Shown here: in pieces, positions 1 through 9,241 of the stretch | How the letters are laid out: each line of letters starts with the position of its first letter | Position numbering within the stretch: the first letter of the stretch is position 1 | Assembly: GCA_022825235.1 (NCBI GenBank) | Contig: JAJDYI010000053.1 | Coordinates: 1 to 64,000 of the forward strand | Direction of reading: 5' to 3' | Length of the DNA stretch: 64,000 bases | Source: Alphaproteobacteria bacterium | GTDB lineage: Bacteria > Pseudomonadota > Alphaproteobacteria > TMED109 | Notes under the pieces: model-generated | Told to the model about the DNA's origin: nothing | The model's database searches: none | The model's input: only the letters and a program-made list of their open reading frames with translations | Translations under genes and position numbers: made by a program

Positions 1-242
1 CTGCCACTGGCCGCCACCACCAAAACCTGCCAACCTCCCGACGGCGGACCGCCCACACCGGCGGCCTGAACGTCACCTCGGCCCACCGGAGAACACGAGC
101 ACACCCAGACGCTTGTTACACCACGTGCGGGGACACGATCGTCGGCCGCCGGCCCGAAGCGCTGAACCGTCGGCTCGCGTCACGGGCTTCGTCAGCGGTC
201 GGCCTTCGATCGTTTGCCGCGTGCGGACGGTGGGCGGGCTGG

Positions 243-1262
243 TCAGTGGAGCAAGCGGTTCTGCAACAGGTGTTCGGCAATCTGCACCGCATTGAGGGCC
301 GCGCCCTTGCCGACATTGTCCGCGACGGTCCAGAACTGCAGGCCGTGATCCACCGTCGGATCGGTGCGGATCCGCGACACGAACACGGGATCTTCGTGAA
401 CGCAGTCGATTGGGGTCGCGTACATCTGCATGTCGTCCGCATCGACGACTTCAACCCCCGGGGCAGACATGAGCGCCTCCGTCGCATCGGCAGGTGACAC
501 TGGCCCTGCGAACTCGACGTTCACCGCCTCCGCGTGGCCGATGAACACCGGCACCCGTACGCAGGTCGCGGCGAGTGCGATGTCCGGGTCGAGGATCTTC
601 CGCGTCTCATGCACCATTTTCCATTCCTCGCGCGTCGACCCGTCATCCTCGAACACGTCGATGTGCGGGACCACGTTGAAGGCAATGCGTCGGGGCAGCC
701 GCTCGATCGCTGCCTGTTCGTTGAACAGTTCCCCTCGGACCTGGGCTTCGAGCTCTTCCATTGCCCCGAGGCCGGCCCCCGAGACCGACTGGTACGTCGA
801 GACCACCACGCGTCGGATGGGGACGATGTCGTGCAGGGGCTTGAGTGCCACCACCAGCTGTATCGTCGAGCAATTGGGGTTGGCGACAATGTTCCGGTTC
901 CCCACCTGCCGCAACGCATCGGCGTTGACTTCCGGAACCACGAGTGGGACGTCCTCGTCCATGCGGAAACAGGAGGAGTTGTCCACCACGACGGCGCCGG
1001 CTGCCGCGGCCCGCGGTGCGTGTTCGGCGGAGATGCTTCCGCCCGCTGAAAACAGGGCGAGATCGGTTTCGGCGAAGTCGAAGTCCGCGAGCGTCTGAAC
1101 CTTCAGCGCAGGCCCCTCGCCGTACGACACTTCGCGGCCGTGCGAGCGTGACGACGCCAGCGCGACGACCGACGAAGCCGGGAAGCTCCGTGCGTCCAGT
1201 GTGTGCAGCATCCGCCGACCGACCGCGCCGGTCGCCCCCACCACGGCAACCCGGACGCTCAT
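243..1262 (-). CDS. asd: Aspartate-semialdehyde dehydrogenase
   Basis: Cytosolic enzyme that reduces aspartyl phosphate to aspartate semialdehyde with NADPH, the branch point to lysine/diaminopimelate, threonine and methionine. The protein opens with the nucleotide-binding GATGAVG loop (about residues 9-15). It carries the nucleophile Cys131 in NPNCSTIQ, the SVSGAGLGAMEEL stretch and His243 in VFIGHAEAV. Its length of 339 residues is normal for the family. A GTG codon two codons further upstream (1268) could also start it; the ATG at 1262 was chosen. It is the last gene of the run that starts at rpsP, 28 bases after leuB, so two amino-acid pathways are read behind ribosomal protein genes. Confidence 0.95.
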   Translation of the reverse strand: MSVRVAVVGATGAVGRRMLHTLDARSFPASSVVALASSRSHGREVSYGEGPALKVQTLADFDFAETDLALFSAGGSISAEHAPRAAAAGAVVVDNSSCFRMDEDVPLVVPEVNADALRQVGNRNIVANPNCSTIQLVVALKPLHDIVPIRRVVVSTYQSVSGAGLGAMEELEAQVRGELFNEQAAIERLPRRIAFNVVPHIDVFEDDGSTREEWKMVHETRKILDPDIALAATCVRVPVFIGHAEAVNVEFAGPVSPADATEALMSAPGVEVVDADDMQMYATPIDCVHEDPVFVSRIRTDPTVDHGLQFWTVADNVGKGAALNAVQIAEHLLQNRLLH

Positions 1263-1290
1263 GGCCACACGGTCCGCGTCCGGTGCGGGT

Positions 1291-2403
1291 TCACGCGGCC
1301 AGCCGGTCGAGTTCAGCGCAGATGGCGCGGCCCATGTACTCGGTGGACACGGCGGTGAGGCCCGGCTGGAGTATGTCCGCCGTCCGCAGCCCGCGGTCGA
1401 GCACGTTGCCGACGGCCTGCTCGATCAAATCGGCGTCCTCGTCCTGGTCCAGCGAATGCCGGAGCAACATGGCGAGCGAGAGGACCATGGCAATGGGATT
1501 GGCCTTGCCCTCGCCGGCGATGTCCGGCGCGCTACCGTGGACCGGCTCGTACAGGGCCGCCCGGCTGCCGCCGGGTCCCGGTGCGCCGAGCGAGGCGGAC
1601 GGAAGCATGCCGAGCGAGCCCGTGAGCTGGGCCGAGATGTCCGAGAGCAGGTCACCGAACAGGTTGCTGGTGACGACGACATCGAACTGGTGTGGATCAC
1701 GAACCAGCTGCATGGCGCAGTTGTCGGCGTACATGTGGTGGAGGTCGACGTCGGCGTAGTCCGCGTCCCGGAGCGTCTGGATCTCTTCGCGCCAGAGGCC
1801 GCCCGATTCCATCACGTTGGCTTTTTCGACCGAATGGACCTTGCCTTGACGCCCCCTTGCGAGCTCGAAGGCAACCGCGCCCACCCGCCGGATTTCCGGT
1901 GTGGTGTAGACCTCGGTGTTGACCCCGCGCCGGGTTCCGTCCGGGAGCGTTTCGACGCCGCGCGGCTCACCGAAGTAGATGCCGCCGGTGAGCTCGCGGA
2001 TGATCATCAGGTCGAGGCCGCGCAGGACGTCGGCCTTCAGGCTGGAGGCATCGCTCAGCGCGTCGAACACCTTGGCCGGTCGCAGGTTGGCAAATAGGTC
2101 GAGGCTCTTTCGAAGACCCAGGATGGCCCGTTCCGGCCGGAGGGAGAAATCCAGCGAGTCCCACCGCGGGCCGCCGACGGCCCCGAGCAGCACGGCGTCT
2201 GCCGCCCGGGCGGCCTCGAGCGTCGAGTCCGGCAGGGGATGGCCGGTGGCGTCATAGGCGGCTCCGCCGACCTGTGCCTCCGAAAGGTCGAAACCGACCG
2301 ACCGGCGCCGGTCGAGCCAGTCCACCACGCGCAGGGCCTCGCCCGCCACTTCCGGTCCAATCCCGTCCCCGGCAAGGAGGACGACGCGTCGATTGCTGGT
2401 CAT
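1291..2403 (-). CDS. leuB: 3-isopropylmalate dehydrogenase
   Basis: Third step of leucine synthesis: NAD-dependent oxidation and decarboxylation of 3-isopropylmalate to 2-oxoisocaproate. The 370-residue protein shows the family landmarks in order: [11 protein letters not shown] at the N terminus, GAVGGPRW near residue 95, the [13 protein letters not shown] segment near 137, the conserved YADNCAMQL region, [15 protein letters not shown], and the nucleotide-binding [15 protein letters not shown]. The usual Arg of TRGG is Leu-Thr here (LTGG), a common variant. Its ATG overlaps the leuD stop by four bases, so translation is probably coupled. Confidence 0.96.
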   Translation of the reverse strand: MTSNRRVVLLAGDGIGPEVAGEALRVVDWLDRRRSVGFDLSEAQVGGAAYDATGHPLPDSTLEAARAADAVLLGAVGGPRWDSLDFSLRPERAILGLRKSLDLFANLRPAKVFDALSDASSLKADVLRGLDLMIIRELTGGIYFGEPRGVETLPDGTRRGVNTEVYTTPEIRRVGAVAFELARGRQGKVHSVEKANVMESGGLWREEIQTLRDADYADVDLHHMYADNCAMQLVRDPHQFDVVVTSNLFGDLLSDISAQLTGSLGMLPSASLGAPGPGGSRAALYEPVHGSAPDIAGEGKANPIAMVLSLAMLLRHSLDQDEDADLIEQAVGNVLDRGLRTADILQPGLTAVSTEYMGRAICAELDRLAA

Positions 2404-3023
2404 GCCCGCGCTCCGGGAGCCAGCCAGGCCCGGGAATCGGCCGCCCGCGCCTCGTACGCCTCGATGGCCGCGGTGCGTTCGAGCGTGAGACCGATATCGT
2501 CGAGCCCGTTCAGCAGGCAGTGCCGCCGGTGATCATCGATCGTGAAGGACACGACCGCGCCGTTCGCCCGCGTAATGGTGCGGTCTTGGAGATCGACCGT
2601 CATGCGCGCGCTCTCCGGTGCGCCGGCATCCTGCATCAGGGTCTCGACATCCGCCTCGGGCAAGGCGATCAGAAGAATTCCGTTCTTCGCGCTGTTGTTG
2701 AAGAAAATGTCGGCGAACGAAGGCGCCACCACACACCGGATTCCGAAGTCGGCAAGCGCCCAGGGAGCGTGCTCGCGCGACGAACCGCAGCCGAAATTGG
2801 TGCCCGCGATCAGGATCTCGGCATCCCGCCAAGGGGGGCGGTTGAGCACGAACGAGTCGATTTCCGCTCCATTCTCCGTGCACCGGCGCTCGTGGAAGAG
2901 GTACTGGCCCAGGCCGGTGCGCCGGATCGTTTTCAGGAACTGCTTCGGGATGATCATGTCGGTGTCGACATTGGCCATGGGGAGGGCGGCAGCGACCCCC
3001 TCCAGTCGTACGAACGCTTCCAT
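2400..3023 (-). CDS. leuD: 3-isopropylmalate dehydratase small subunit
   Basis: Small, swivelling subunit of isopropylmalate isomerase; with LeuC it converts 2- to 3-isopropylmalate. The 207-residue product has [16 protein letters not shown] near residue 17 and the substrate-loop motif [13 protein letters not shown] near residue 75, both typical of LeuD. The open frame runs further upstream, but homology begins at MEAFVRLEG, whose ATG at 3023 shares one base with the leuC stop (TGATG). I therefore chose this start. The small-subunit gene directly follows the large one and precedes leuB. Confidence 0.95.
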   Translation of the reverse strand: MEAFVRLEGVAAALPMANVDTDMIIPKQFLKTIRRTGLGQYLFHERRCTENGAEIDSFVLNRPPWRDAEILIAGTNFGCGSSREHAPWALADFGIRCVVAPSFADIFFNNSAKNGILLIALPEADVETLMQDAGAPESARMTVDLQDRTITRANGAVVSFTIDDHRRHCLLNGLDDIGLTLERTAAIEAYEARAADSRAWLAPGARA

Positions 3024-4447
3024 CAGGCGGTCCCCCCGGCCAGTGCCCGGTGATCCGCAATCGTCCCAAGGATGGCGCTGGCCGCGGCAGTCGCGGGGCT
3101 GGCGAGGTGGGTGCGCCCGCCGCGCCCCTGGCGGCCCTCGAAGTTGCGGTTGGAAGTCGAGACGCAGCGTTCGCCGGGCGAGAGCTGATCGGGGTTCATG
3201 CCAAGACACATCGAGCAGCCGGGCTCGCGCCAGTCGAAGCCGGCGTCGATCAGGATTCGGTCGAGGCCCTCGGCTTCGGCCTGCTCCTTCACGAGCCCCG
3301 ATCCCGGCACGATCATGGCGTGCACGCTGTCGGCCACGCTCCGGCCGTGGGCTATCGCGGCGGCCGCCCGGATGTCCTCAATTCGGGCGTTGGTGCACGA
3401 GCCGATGAAGACGCGATCGATGGGCACCTCGGCGAGCGGCGTGCCGGGCTCGAGATTCATGTAGGCGAGCCCACGCTCCATGATCTCGCGGCGGTCCGGG
3501 TCCGAGACGACCGCCGGGTCCGGCACCACCGCGTCAATCGCCACCGCGTCCTGGGGACTCGTTCCCCAGGTCACGTGCGGCTTCAGCTCGGCAACGTCGA
3601 TCTCCACGTCGCGGTCGAAGGTGGCACCCGGGTCGGTCGGCAGCGTACGCCAATCCGCGCAGGCAGCCTCCCAAGCGTCACCGGCGGGTGCCATCGGCCG
3701 CCCGTCGAGGTAGGCGAACGTCGTCGCGTCGGGGGCGATCAACCCCGCCCGCGCCCCGGCCTCGATCGACATGTTGCAGACCGTCATGCGCCCTTCCATC
3801 GACAGCGCGCGGATTGCCGCGCCGGCGTACTCGATCACGTGGCCGGTCCCTCCGGCCGCGCCGATGCGGCCGATCACGCTGAGGATCAGGTCCTTGGCGT
3901 CGACGCTGACCGGTGGCTGACCGGTGATGGTGATCCGCATGGTTTTCGGCCGGCGCTGGAGCAGCGTCTGCGTGGCCAGCACATGCTCGACCTCACTGGT
4001 GCCGATCCCGAAGGCGAGTGCGCCGAACGCACCGTGGGTCGCCGTGTGGCTGTCGCCGCAGACGACCGTCGTGCCGGGAAGCGTGAAGCCCTGTTCGGGG
4101 CCGATGACGTGCACGATTCCCTGCCGGGAATCGAGCAGCGGCAGGTACGGGATCCCGAACTCGCGGACGTTGTCCTCAAGCGTCTCGACCTGCAGGCGCG
4201 CGGTCTCGTCCGCGATTCCGCGCACGCGGCCCTCGGTGGGCACATTGTGGTCGGCGACCGCCAACGCCAGTTCCGGGCGCCGGACCGGCCGTCCAGCTAC
4301 CCGCAACCCTTCGAAAGCCTGCGGGCTGGTGACCTCGTGGACCAGATGACGGTCGATATAGAGGAGGGTGACGCCATCGTCGCGGGTTTCGACGACGTGG
4401 CGGTCCCAGATCTTCGCAAAGAGGGTTTGCGGGCCGTCGGCGGGCAC
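3023..4447 (-). CDS. leuC: 3-isopropylmalate dehydratase large subunit
   Basis: Large, iron-sulfur subunit of isopropylmalate isomerase (aconitase superfamily). The 474-residue protein carries the three cluster-ligand cysteines Cys351 ([12 protein letters not shown]), Cys411 and Cys414 (GCSMCLGMN). It also has [29 protein letters not shown] earlier in the chain and the [17 protein letters not shown] start typical of LeuC. The start codon is GTG at 4447, eight bases after the rplS stop. It heads the leuCDB block within the rpsP-to-asd run. Confidence 0.96.
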   Translation of the reverse strand: MPADGPQTLFAKIWDRHVVETRDDGVTLLYIDRHLVHEVTSPQAFEGLRVAGRPVRRPELALAVADHNVPTEGRVRGIADETARLQVETLEDNVREFGIPYLPLLDSRQGIVHVIGPEQGFTLPGTTVVCGDSHTATHGAFGALAFGIGTSEVEHVLATQTLLQRRPKTMRITITGQPPVSVDAKDLILSVIGRIGAAGGTGHVIEYAGAAIRALSMEGRMTVCNMSIEAGARAGLIAPDATTFAYLDGRPMAPAGDAWEAACADWRTLPTDPGATFDRDVEIDVAELKPHVTWGTSPQDAVAIDAVVPDPAVVSDPDRREIMERGLAYMNLEPGTPLAEVPIDRVFIGSCTNARIEDIRAAAAIAHGRSVADSVHAMIVPGSGLVKEQAEAEGLDRILIDAGFDWREPGCSMCLGMNPDQLSPGERCVSTSNRNFEGRQGRGGRTHLASPATAAASAILGTIADHRALAGGTA

Positions 4448-4455
4448 GGCGAACG

Positions 4456-4860
4456 TCAGTCCTCGCCGGCCGGCGCCGGCTTGGCCGCGCGGCCCACCGC
4501 GGTCCGACGGCGTTCGCGGATGCGCGCCGACTTCCCGGAGCGCTCGCGCAGGTAGTAGAGCTTCGCACGCCGCACGCGTCCCTGGCGCACGACCTCGATG
4601 CTCTCGATGATCGGCGCGTACAGCGGAAAGACGCGTTCCACGCCTTCGCCGTAGCTCACCTTCCGCACGGTGAACGTGGAACCCATGCCACGGCTGGTGC
4701 GGCTGATGCAGACGCCTTCAAATGCCTGCACCCGCTGGCGCGAACCCTCCGTCACGCGGACGCTGACCCGTACGGTGTCACCCGGCCTGAATTCAGGTGC
4801 CGATTGCCGCGCCTTGGCCTCGGCAATCTGCTCGCGCTCGATCGCGTCGATGACGTTCAT
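4456..4860 (-). CDS. rplS: 50S ribosomal protein L19
   Basis: Ribosomal protein L19, located at the 30S-50S interface. The 134-residue product has the typical N-terminal helix ([17 protein letters not shown]), the [16 protein letters not shown] strand, and the basic C-terminal core [19 protein letters not shown] followed by KLYYLR. A short C-terminal extension rich in Ala and Pro follows. The ATG at 4860 overlaps the trmD stop by four bases, and homology begins exactly there although the frame is open upstream. The gene order rpsP-rimM-trmD-rplS is the classic one, apart from an inserted gene after rpsP. Confidence 0.96.
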   Translation of the reverse strand: MNVIDAIEREQIAEAKARQSAPEFRPGDTVRVSVRVTEGSRQRVQAFEGVCISRTSRGMGSTFTVRKVSYGEGVERVFPLYAPIIESIEVVRQGRVRRAKLYYLRERSGKSARIRERRRTAVGRAAKPAPAGED

Positions 4861-5603
4861 CGCTCGTTCTCCTGGCCGCCTCCGGGGCCGGTTGGGCGGC
4901 GGGTCCGCAGGTGCTCCCGCCAAAGGTCCGGGCGTCGGGCCCGGGTACTCTCTTCCGCCGCGGCGCGCCGCCAGCGCGCGATCTCGGCGTGGTCGCCCGA
5001 TACCAGCACCGCCGGGGGCGTGCGACCCTCGAAGACGCGGGGCCGCGTGTACTGGGGGTGCTCGAGCAACCCGTCCTCGAACGATTCGTCCGCCAGGCGT
5101 TCGACCGTCCCGGTCACCCCGGGCAGCAAGCGCACGGCCGCGTCGATGACCACCAGCGCTCCCGGCTCCCCGCCGGACAGCACGTAGTCGCCGACTGAGA
5201 TCTCCTCCACGTCCCGCGCCTCGAGGAAGCGCTCGTCGATTCCCTCGTAGCGACCGCACACGAGGCGCACTCCCGGTTCGGCCGCGAGGGCCCGGATTCG
5301 CGCCTGCGTCAGCGGCTGCCCACGAGCGGACAGCGCCAGCGCCGGCCCTGGTGCCGCGACATGCGCGTCAAGCGCGGCGGCAAGGACATCGGGGCGCATC
5401 ACCATGCCCCCGCCGTCCCCGAAGGCCGGCCCGTCCACGGAAGCGTGTTTATCGCTTGCGTAGCGCCGAATGTCCACCGTCTCGAGGGACCAGATGCCGG
5501 CTTCCTTGGCGCGACCCGCCAGCGAATGCCCGAGCGGCCCCGGAAACATCTCGGGAAAGATCGTGAAGACGGTGGCCTGCCAGGGTGCATCACGTGTCGT
5601 CAT
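4857..5603 (-). CDS. trmD: tRNA (guanine-N1-)-methyltransferase
   Basis: SAM-dependent SPOUT enzyme that makes m1G37 in tRNAs reading CNN and related codons, preventing frameshifting. The 248-residue protein shows [10 protein letters not shown] at the N terminus, [13 protein letters not shown], the trefoil-knot SAM loop [11 protein letters not shown] and the [20 protein letters not shown] segment, and PQYTRP near the C terminus. The upstream open frame is not homologous, so I started it at the ATG at 5603. That start overlaps the rimM end by 14 bases; the stop overlaps rplS. Confidence 0.96.
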   Translation of the reverse strand: MTTRDAPWQATVFTIFPEMFPGPLGHSLAGRAKEAGIWSLETVDIRRYASDKHASVDGPAFGDGGGMVMRPDVLAAALDAHVAAPGPALALSARGQPLTQARIRALAAEPGVRLVCGRYEGIDERFLEARDVEEISVGDYVLSGGEPGALVVIDAAVRLLPGVTGTVERLADESFEDGLLEHPQYTRPRVFEGRTPPAVLVSGDHAEIARWRRAAAEESTRARRPDLWREHLRTRRPTGPGGGQENER

Positions 5604-6189
5604 GGTGCGAGCCGGGGGTCGGGGGTCGGGACGGCGGCGGCGGCGTTCCGGAAGAGAACCAGACGGCGTCCGCGCGCAGGACACCGCCGTCGATGTCGAC
5701 CCCGGGCACCGCGTCGGCGGTGAACGGCACGAAGACGGACGCCCCCGCAAGCGGCTGGACTTCCAGAAGGTCGCCGGCGCCGAAATTGTGCACGGCGACC
5801 ACGGTGCCCTGCGCCCGGTCGTCGGTGTCGCGGACGCTGAGGCCGATCAGATCGGCATGGAAGTAGCTGCTGGCATCGGGCGCACGAAGCCGGTCGCGGG
5901 ACACTGCAAGTTCGCTCCCGACGAGGTCGGTGGCCGCAGCTCTGTCATTGATGCCGTCGAGTTGGCAGAGCGCATGGCGGCCGACGGTAGCCAGGATCCG
6001 CACCCGGGTGGCACGGCCGTCCGGCAGGAACACCGGGCCGGCTGTGGTCAGGCTGTCGGCCGATTCACCGTACAGCCGGCAGCGTACGGCGCCCCGCACG
6101 CCATGCGCACGGACCACGCATGCGAGCGCGATTCGGCCGGCCGCAGACGAATCCTCCGCCGGGACGTCGCTGCGCATCGTGCGGCTCAC
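5590..6189 (-). CDS. rimM: 16S rRNA processing protein RimM
   Basis: Assembly factor for the 30S head domain that binds ribosomal protein S19. The 199-residue product has the N-terminal RimM barrel ([35 protein letters not shown]) and a C-terminal PRC barrel ([43 protein letters not shown]). A Pro-rich tail of about 20 residues follows. The start is GTG at 6189, with an AAGG nine bases upstream; an ATG at 6177 is an alternative. It is positioned between the NnrU-like gene and trmD. Confidence 0.93.
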   Translation of the reverse strand: MSRTMRSDVPAEDSSAAGRIALACVVRAHGVRGAVRCRLYGESADSLTTAGPVFLPDGRATRVRILATVGRHALCQLDGINDRAAATDLVGSELAVSRDRLRAPDASSYFHADLIGLSVRDTDDRAQGTVVAVHNFGAGDLLEVQPLAGASVFVPFTADAVPGVDIDGGVLRADAVWFSSGTPPPPSRPPTPGSHHDDT

Positions 6190-6211
6190 GCTGCGGCGCC
6201 TTCAAGCGGGC

Positions 6212-6763
6212 CTACAGGAGATTGCCGCGCGCCAGCCCGTGAAGCCACCCGATGATGACGGCCGCCAGGAGGGAGACCGAAAGCCCCAGCAGGTCAAGGT
6301 GGAGCGGCGCCACGCGACTCGACTTCGGCGGACCCCAGCCCTCCACCAGGACCCATGTCAGCGCCCAGGCCCCCAGGCCGCCAAACAGCACGAGGCTGTG
6401 GAGGGCCGCGCCATGCAGCAAGTGGCCGCAGCTCCACAGGACCACGGCGGCCAGCTGCGGGTGCCGGACCCATCGCCGGAGCCGCGACGGGTAGACGCTC
6501 GACAGGAACAGGACGACGGAAGCGAAGGCGAGCGCGGTGCCGAGCCAGGCGATCGATGGCGGGACCGCGTAGACCGGCATGACGGGGGCACTTCGCCAGC
6601 CCCAGACCATGAGGCCCACGGCGACCAGTGCGACCAGGGCGAAAACCACCCGGTAGGGTATCTCGCCCAGGATGCGGGTGAGGGAGGCGCGGGCCGAGCC
6701 GCGCGCCATGGGCAGGAGGTGCAGGGCTATGAAGAGCGCGACACCGGCCGCGAGCGCGGACAT
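6212..6763 (-). CDS. NnrU-family integral membrane protein
   Basis: The 183-residue product belongs to the NnrU family, polytopic inner-membrane proteins found near denitrification genes in some species; their biochemical role is not settled. The sequence shows about five hydrophobic segments (roughly residues 2-20, 38-55, 68-88, 108-145, 158-178) with the RHPQLAAVVLWSCGHLL motif in the middle, characteristic of this family. It begins three bases after rpsP and ends 22 bases before rimM, so it is read with the ribosomal genes. No nitrite or nitric-oxide reductase gene is in the window, so no denitrification role can be argued here. Confidence 0.85.
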   Translation of the reverse strand: MSALAAGVALFIALHLLPMARGSARASLTRILGEIPYRVVFALVALVAVGLMVWGWRSAPVMPVYAVPPSIAWLGTALAFASVVLFLSSVYPSRLRRWVRHPQLAAVVLWSCGHLLHGAALHSLVLFGGLGAWALTWVLVEGWGPPKSSRVAPLHLDLLGLSVSLLAAVIIGWLHGLARGNLL

Positions 6764-6766
6764 GGG

Positions 6767-7093
6767 TCAGGCGGCGGGTTCAGCCGGCGGATCTTCGGAG
6801 TCGTCTGCCGAGGCGGGAGCCGGGCCGAACTTGGCTGGACGCGGCAGCGCCCCGGCGTCGACGAGAAACCGCTTGATCCGGTCGGTGGGATTGGCGCCAC
6901 GTTCCATCCAGTGCTGGATCCGCTCGAGATCGAGGCTGACGCGGTCCTTGTCATCCTTGGGCCGCAACGGGTGGTACGCACCCACGCGCTCGATGAACCG
7001 GCCGTCGCGCGGGCTCCGGGAGTCCGCCACGACAATCCGGTAGTGGGGGTTCTTCTTGGCCCCGCCACGGCTCAAACGAATCTTCAGCGACAT
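6767..7093 (-). CDS. rpsP: 30S ribosomal protein S16
   Basis: Ribosomal protein S16 of the small subunit. The 108-residue product has the canonical N terminus [20 protein letters not shown], then [23 protein letters not shown] and the [16 protein letters not shown] helix, ending in an acidic Pro/Ala-rich tail common in alphaproteobacteria. Homology starts at the ATG at 7093; the frame extends only three codons further. It is the first gene of the long minus-strand run, about 105 bases behind a recognisable promoter. Confidence 0.96.
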   Translation of the reverse strand: MSLKIRLSRGGAKKNPHYRIVVADSRSPRDGRFIERVGAYHPLRPKDDKDRVSLDLERIQHWMERGANPTDRIKRFLVDAGALPRPAKFGPAPASADDSEDPPAEPAA

Positions 7094-7197
7094 GCCGTGC
7101 ACTCAGAAGGAACAGGAGCGAACGCCCGGGGGTGCGCAAGGGCATCTCGTTGCCGCCTGGCAGGGTGCGCGGGTGGCTGTAGGCGTTCGTGCCAGCC

Positions 7198-7226
7198 TGT
7201 TTATGCGAGCGCCTGCGCGGAGTCAA
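7198..7226 (-). promoter_or_regulatory. Candidate sigma-70 promoter for the rpsP run
   Basis: Read on the minus strand, TTGACT (7226-7221) matches the -35 consensus at five of six bases. It is followed after 17 bases by TAAACA (7203-7198), or after 15 bases by CATAAA as an alternative -10. It lies about 105 bases before the rpsP start in the only sizeable gap before that gene, and it stands out from the very GC-rich surroundings. Predicted from sequence only. Confidence 0.5.
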
Positions 7227-7265
7227 TTGCGCGGCTGGGCCGAGGCGGCCTGCGGGCGGGCTCCC

Positions 7266-8075
7266 CTACGGGGCGCCGAGCGCCAGCCATGCCAGGAGAC
7301 CGGCCAGCACGAACCGGTAGACCACGAACGGGAGGAAGCTCCGCTGCCGCAGCCAACGCATCAGCAGCCAGATCGCGGCGAGCGCGGCGACGAACGCCAC
7401 CACCAGCACCGTGGCTGCCGCCGTGATCAACCCGGCATCGCCGTGCCGGGCGAGGTCCCACGCCTCCACGGCGGTGGCGCCGGCGATCGCCGGCAGGCCC
7501 AGTACGAATGCCACGTTGGCCGAGGCCGTCCGGTCCCAGCCGGCCATCCTCGCTGCAGTCATCACGCACCCGGCCCGGCTCGCCCCGGGGATCAGGGCGA
7601 GGACCTGCATGACGCCGATAAACCAGTAGGCAACAAACCCGTTCGCCGGCCCGGCCGGCACGCGCAACCAGCCGCGGTCCGCCGCCAGCAGGAGCAGGCC
7701 CCCGCCCGCGGTGGCGGCCGCCATCACGGGAAGCTGGGCAAGCGTGGCCGAGGGGATCTGGAGAGCAACTACCGCACCGGCCACGAACAGGGGAACGGTC
7801 GCCGCGAGAATTCGGAGCGCCTCCCGGGCGTGCGCCCGGTCGCTGCGGCCGAGTCCGAGCATCGCGAGCCCGCTTGCCAGTCTGGCGACCTGGCTGCGAC
7901 AGGCCACGATGACGGCGACCAGGGTCCCCGTGTGGCTGGCGACCACCAGGACCCGCCCGGCCTCAGGCCATGCAAAGATCTCTTCCAGCGCGTAGAGATG
8001 CGCCGAGGAACTCACGGGAAGAAACTCCGTGGCGCCCTGCACGAACCCGTAGATCAGCAGTTCGAGCGTGGTCAC
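7266..8075 (-). CDS. uppP: Undecaprenyl-diphosphatase
   Basis: Inner-membrane enzyme that dephosphorylates undecaprenyl diphosphate to recycle the lipid carrier for peptidoglycan and other surface polymers. The 269-residue protein is strongly hydrophobic, with about eight membrane segments. It contains both family motifs: GATEFLPVSSSAH near residue 14 and PGASRAGCVMTAARMAGW near residue 164. The second normally reads PGxSRSG, so Ser is replaced by Ala here, but the catalytic Arg is kept. The start is GTG. It stands alone between rpsP and gpsA, and overexpression of this family gives bacitracin resistance. Confidence 0.92.
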   Translation of the reverse strand: MTTLELLIYGFVQGATEFLPVSSSAHLYALEEIFAWPEAGRVLVVASHTGTLVAVIVACRSQVARLASGLAMLGLGRSDRAHAREALRILAATVPLFVAGAVVALQIPSATLAQLPVMAAATAGGGLLLLAADRGWLRVPAGPANGFVAYWFIGVMQVLALIPGASRAGCVMTAARMAGWDRTASANVAFVLGLPAIAGATAVEAWDLARHGDAGLITAAATVLVVAFVAALAAIWLLMRWLRQRSFLPFVVYRFVLAGLLAWLALGAP

Positions 8076-8242
8076 GGCGCGCCTTCTGCACCGGGCGGCC
8101 CGCCGAAGCCCGGTCGGTGGTCCGCGCGCGTGCCGGACGACGGGGAGCGCTCGCGGGTCGGCAAGGTCCGGACCGGGCGCCCGGGGCGCCTCAGCGGTGC
8201 GGCGCGCGCCCGGGGTCCCGCCGTCGGCCCGGCGCGGATCAT

Positions 8243-9241
8243 TCAGGCGGCCTCGCCGTCATGGCGATGCGGCCGCGCGAGCAGCGCCGCCGCCACCGCC
8301 CGGAGGTCTGCACCAGCCTCGAGAACCTGCTCGACGGCTTCCGCGATCGGCATGTCGACGTCGAGGCGCCGGGCGAGCTGCCGGATGGCGCCGGCGCTGG
8401 CGACGCCCTCCACGACCGCCCGCCCCCGGCCCGGCAGGTCCGCCGTCCTCCGGTCGACCCCGAGACGATGGCCGAATGCATAGTTCCGGGACGCGGGACT
8501 GGTGCACGTCAGCACGATGTCGCCGACTCCCGCCAGGCCGGCAAGGGTTTCGGGTCGTCCCCCGCACGCCACCCCGAGCCGCCGGATTTCCGCCATGCCG
8601 CGCGCGATCAGCGTGGCGCGGGCGTTTTCGCCGTAGCCGGCACCCATGGCGATGCCGCAGGCGATGGCCAGCACGTTCTTGGCAGCCCCCCCGATCTGCG
8701 TCCCTATCAGGTCGTCGTTCACGTAGATCCGCAGCGCTGATCCGGCCAACAGATCCGGAACCCGTTTCGCGAGACCGGTGTCGGCGGTGGCGAGAGCCAG
8801 CGCGGTCGGCAATCCGCGAGCCACCTCGCCCGCGAACGACGGTCCCGAGAGAACGGCCACCCGGGCCGCCGGCAGGACGTCGGCCACGACCTCACTCATC
8901 AGGTAGCCGCTGGTGCATTCGATTCCCTTGGCGCAGAGCACCAGGCCGGCATCAGCGGGGACCGATCCGCTGAGGAGCGACATGACGGTGCGGACGTGCT
9001 GGGCAGGGACGGCGATGACCATGACATCGGCCGCCGCATCGTGCAGGACCGAGGTGGCGCGGAGCTCGGGCGGCAATTCGATGCCCGGCAGCAGCTCCGG
9101 ATTGCGGTGGGCCTGGTTGATGGAGTCCGCCACTTCCTGGCGCCGTGCCCACAGCGTGACCTCGCCGGCGGTGGTACGGGCCAGCACGGCTCCCAGGGCA
9201 GTGCCCCACGCCCCGGCGCCAATGACCGCAACGCGCGTCAA
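8243..9241 (-). CDS. gpsA: Glycerol-3-phosphate dehydrogenase [NAD(P)+]
   Basis: Cytosolic enzyme that reduces dihydroxyacetone phosphate to sn-glycerol 3-phosphate for phospholipid synthesis. The 332-residue protein starts with the Rossmann loop VAVIGAGAWGTALG and has the AKGIE segment, GPSFAGEVARGLPTA, the catalytic-lysine region GTQIGGAAKNVLAIACGI, and LAGVGDIVLTCTSPASRN. The start is TTG at 9241: a perfect GGAGG lies six bases upstream and TTGA overlaps the tsaD stop by four bases. The longer upstream open frame has no homology. Expression is thus coupled to tsaD. Confidence 0.94.
   Translation of the reverse strand: MTRVAVIGAGAWGTALGAVLARTTAGEVTLWARRQEVADSINQAHRNPELLPGIELPPELRATSVLHDAAADVMVIAVPAQHVRTVMSLLSGSVPADAGLVLCAKGIECTSGYLMSEVVADVLPAARVAVLSGPSFAGEVARGLPTALALATADTGLAKRVPDLLAGSALRIYVNDDLIGTQIGGAAKNVLAIACGIAMGAGYGENARATLIARGMAEIRRLGVACGGRPETLAGLAGVGDIVLTCTSPASRNYAFGHRLGVDRRTADLPGRGRAVVEGVASAGAIRQLARRLDVDMPIAEAVEQVLEAGADLRAVAAALLARPHRHDGEAA

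Noticed and set aside
1-242. A gene or RNA at the left edge
   Set aside because: The short open frames here show no homology or ribosome-binding site; only a weak CCGCC/GGCGG inverted repeat (49-64) is visible downstream of asd.
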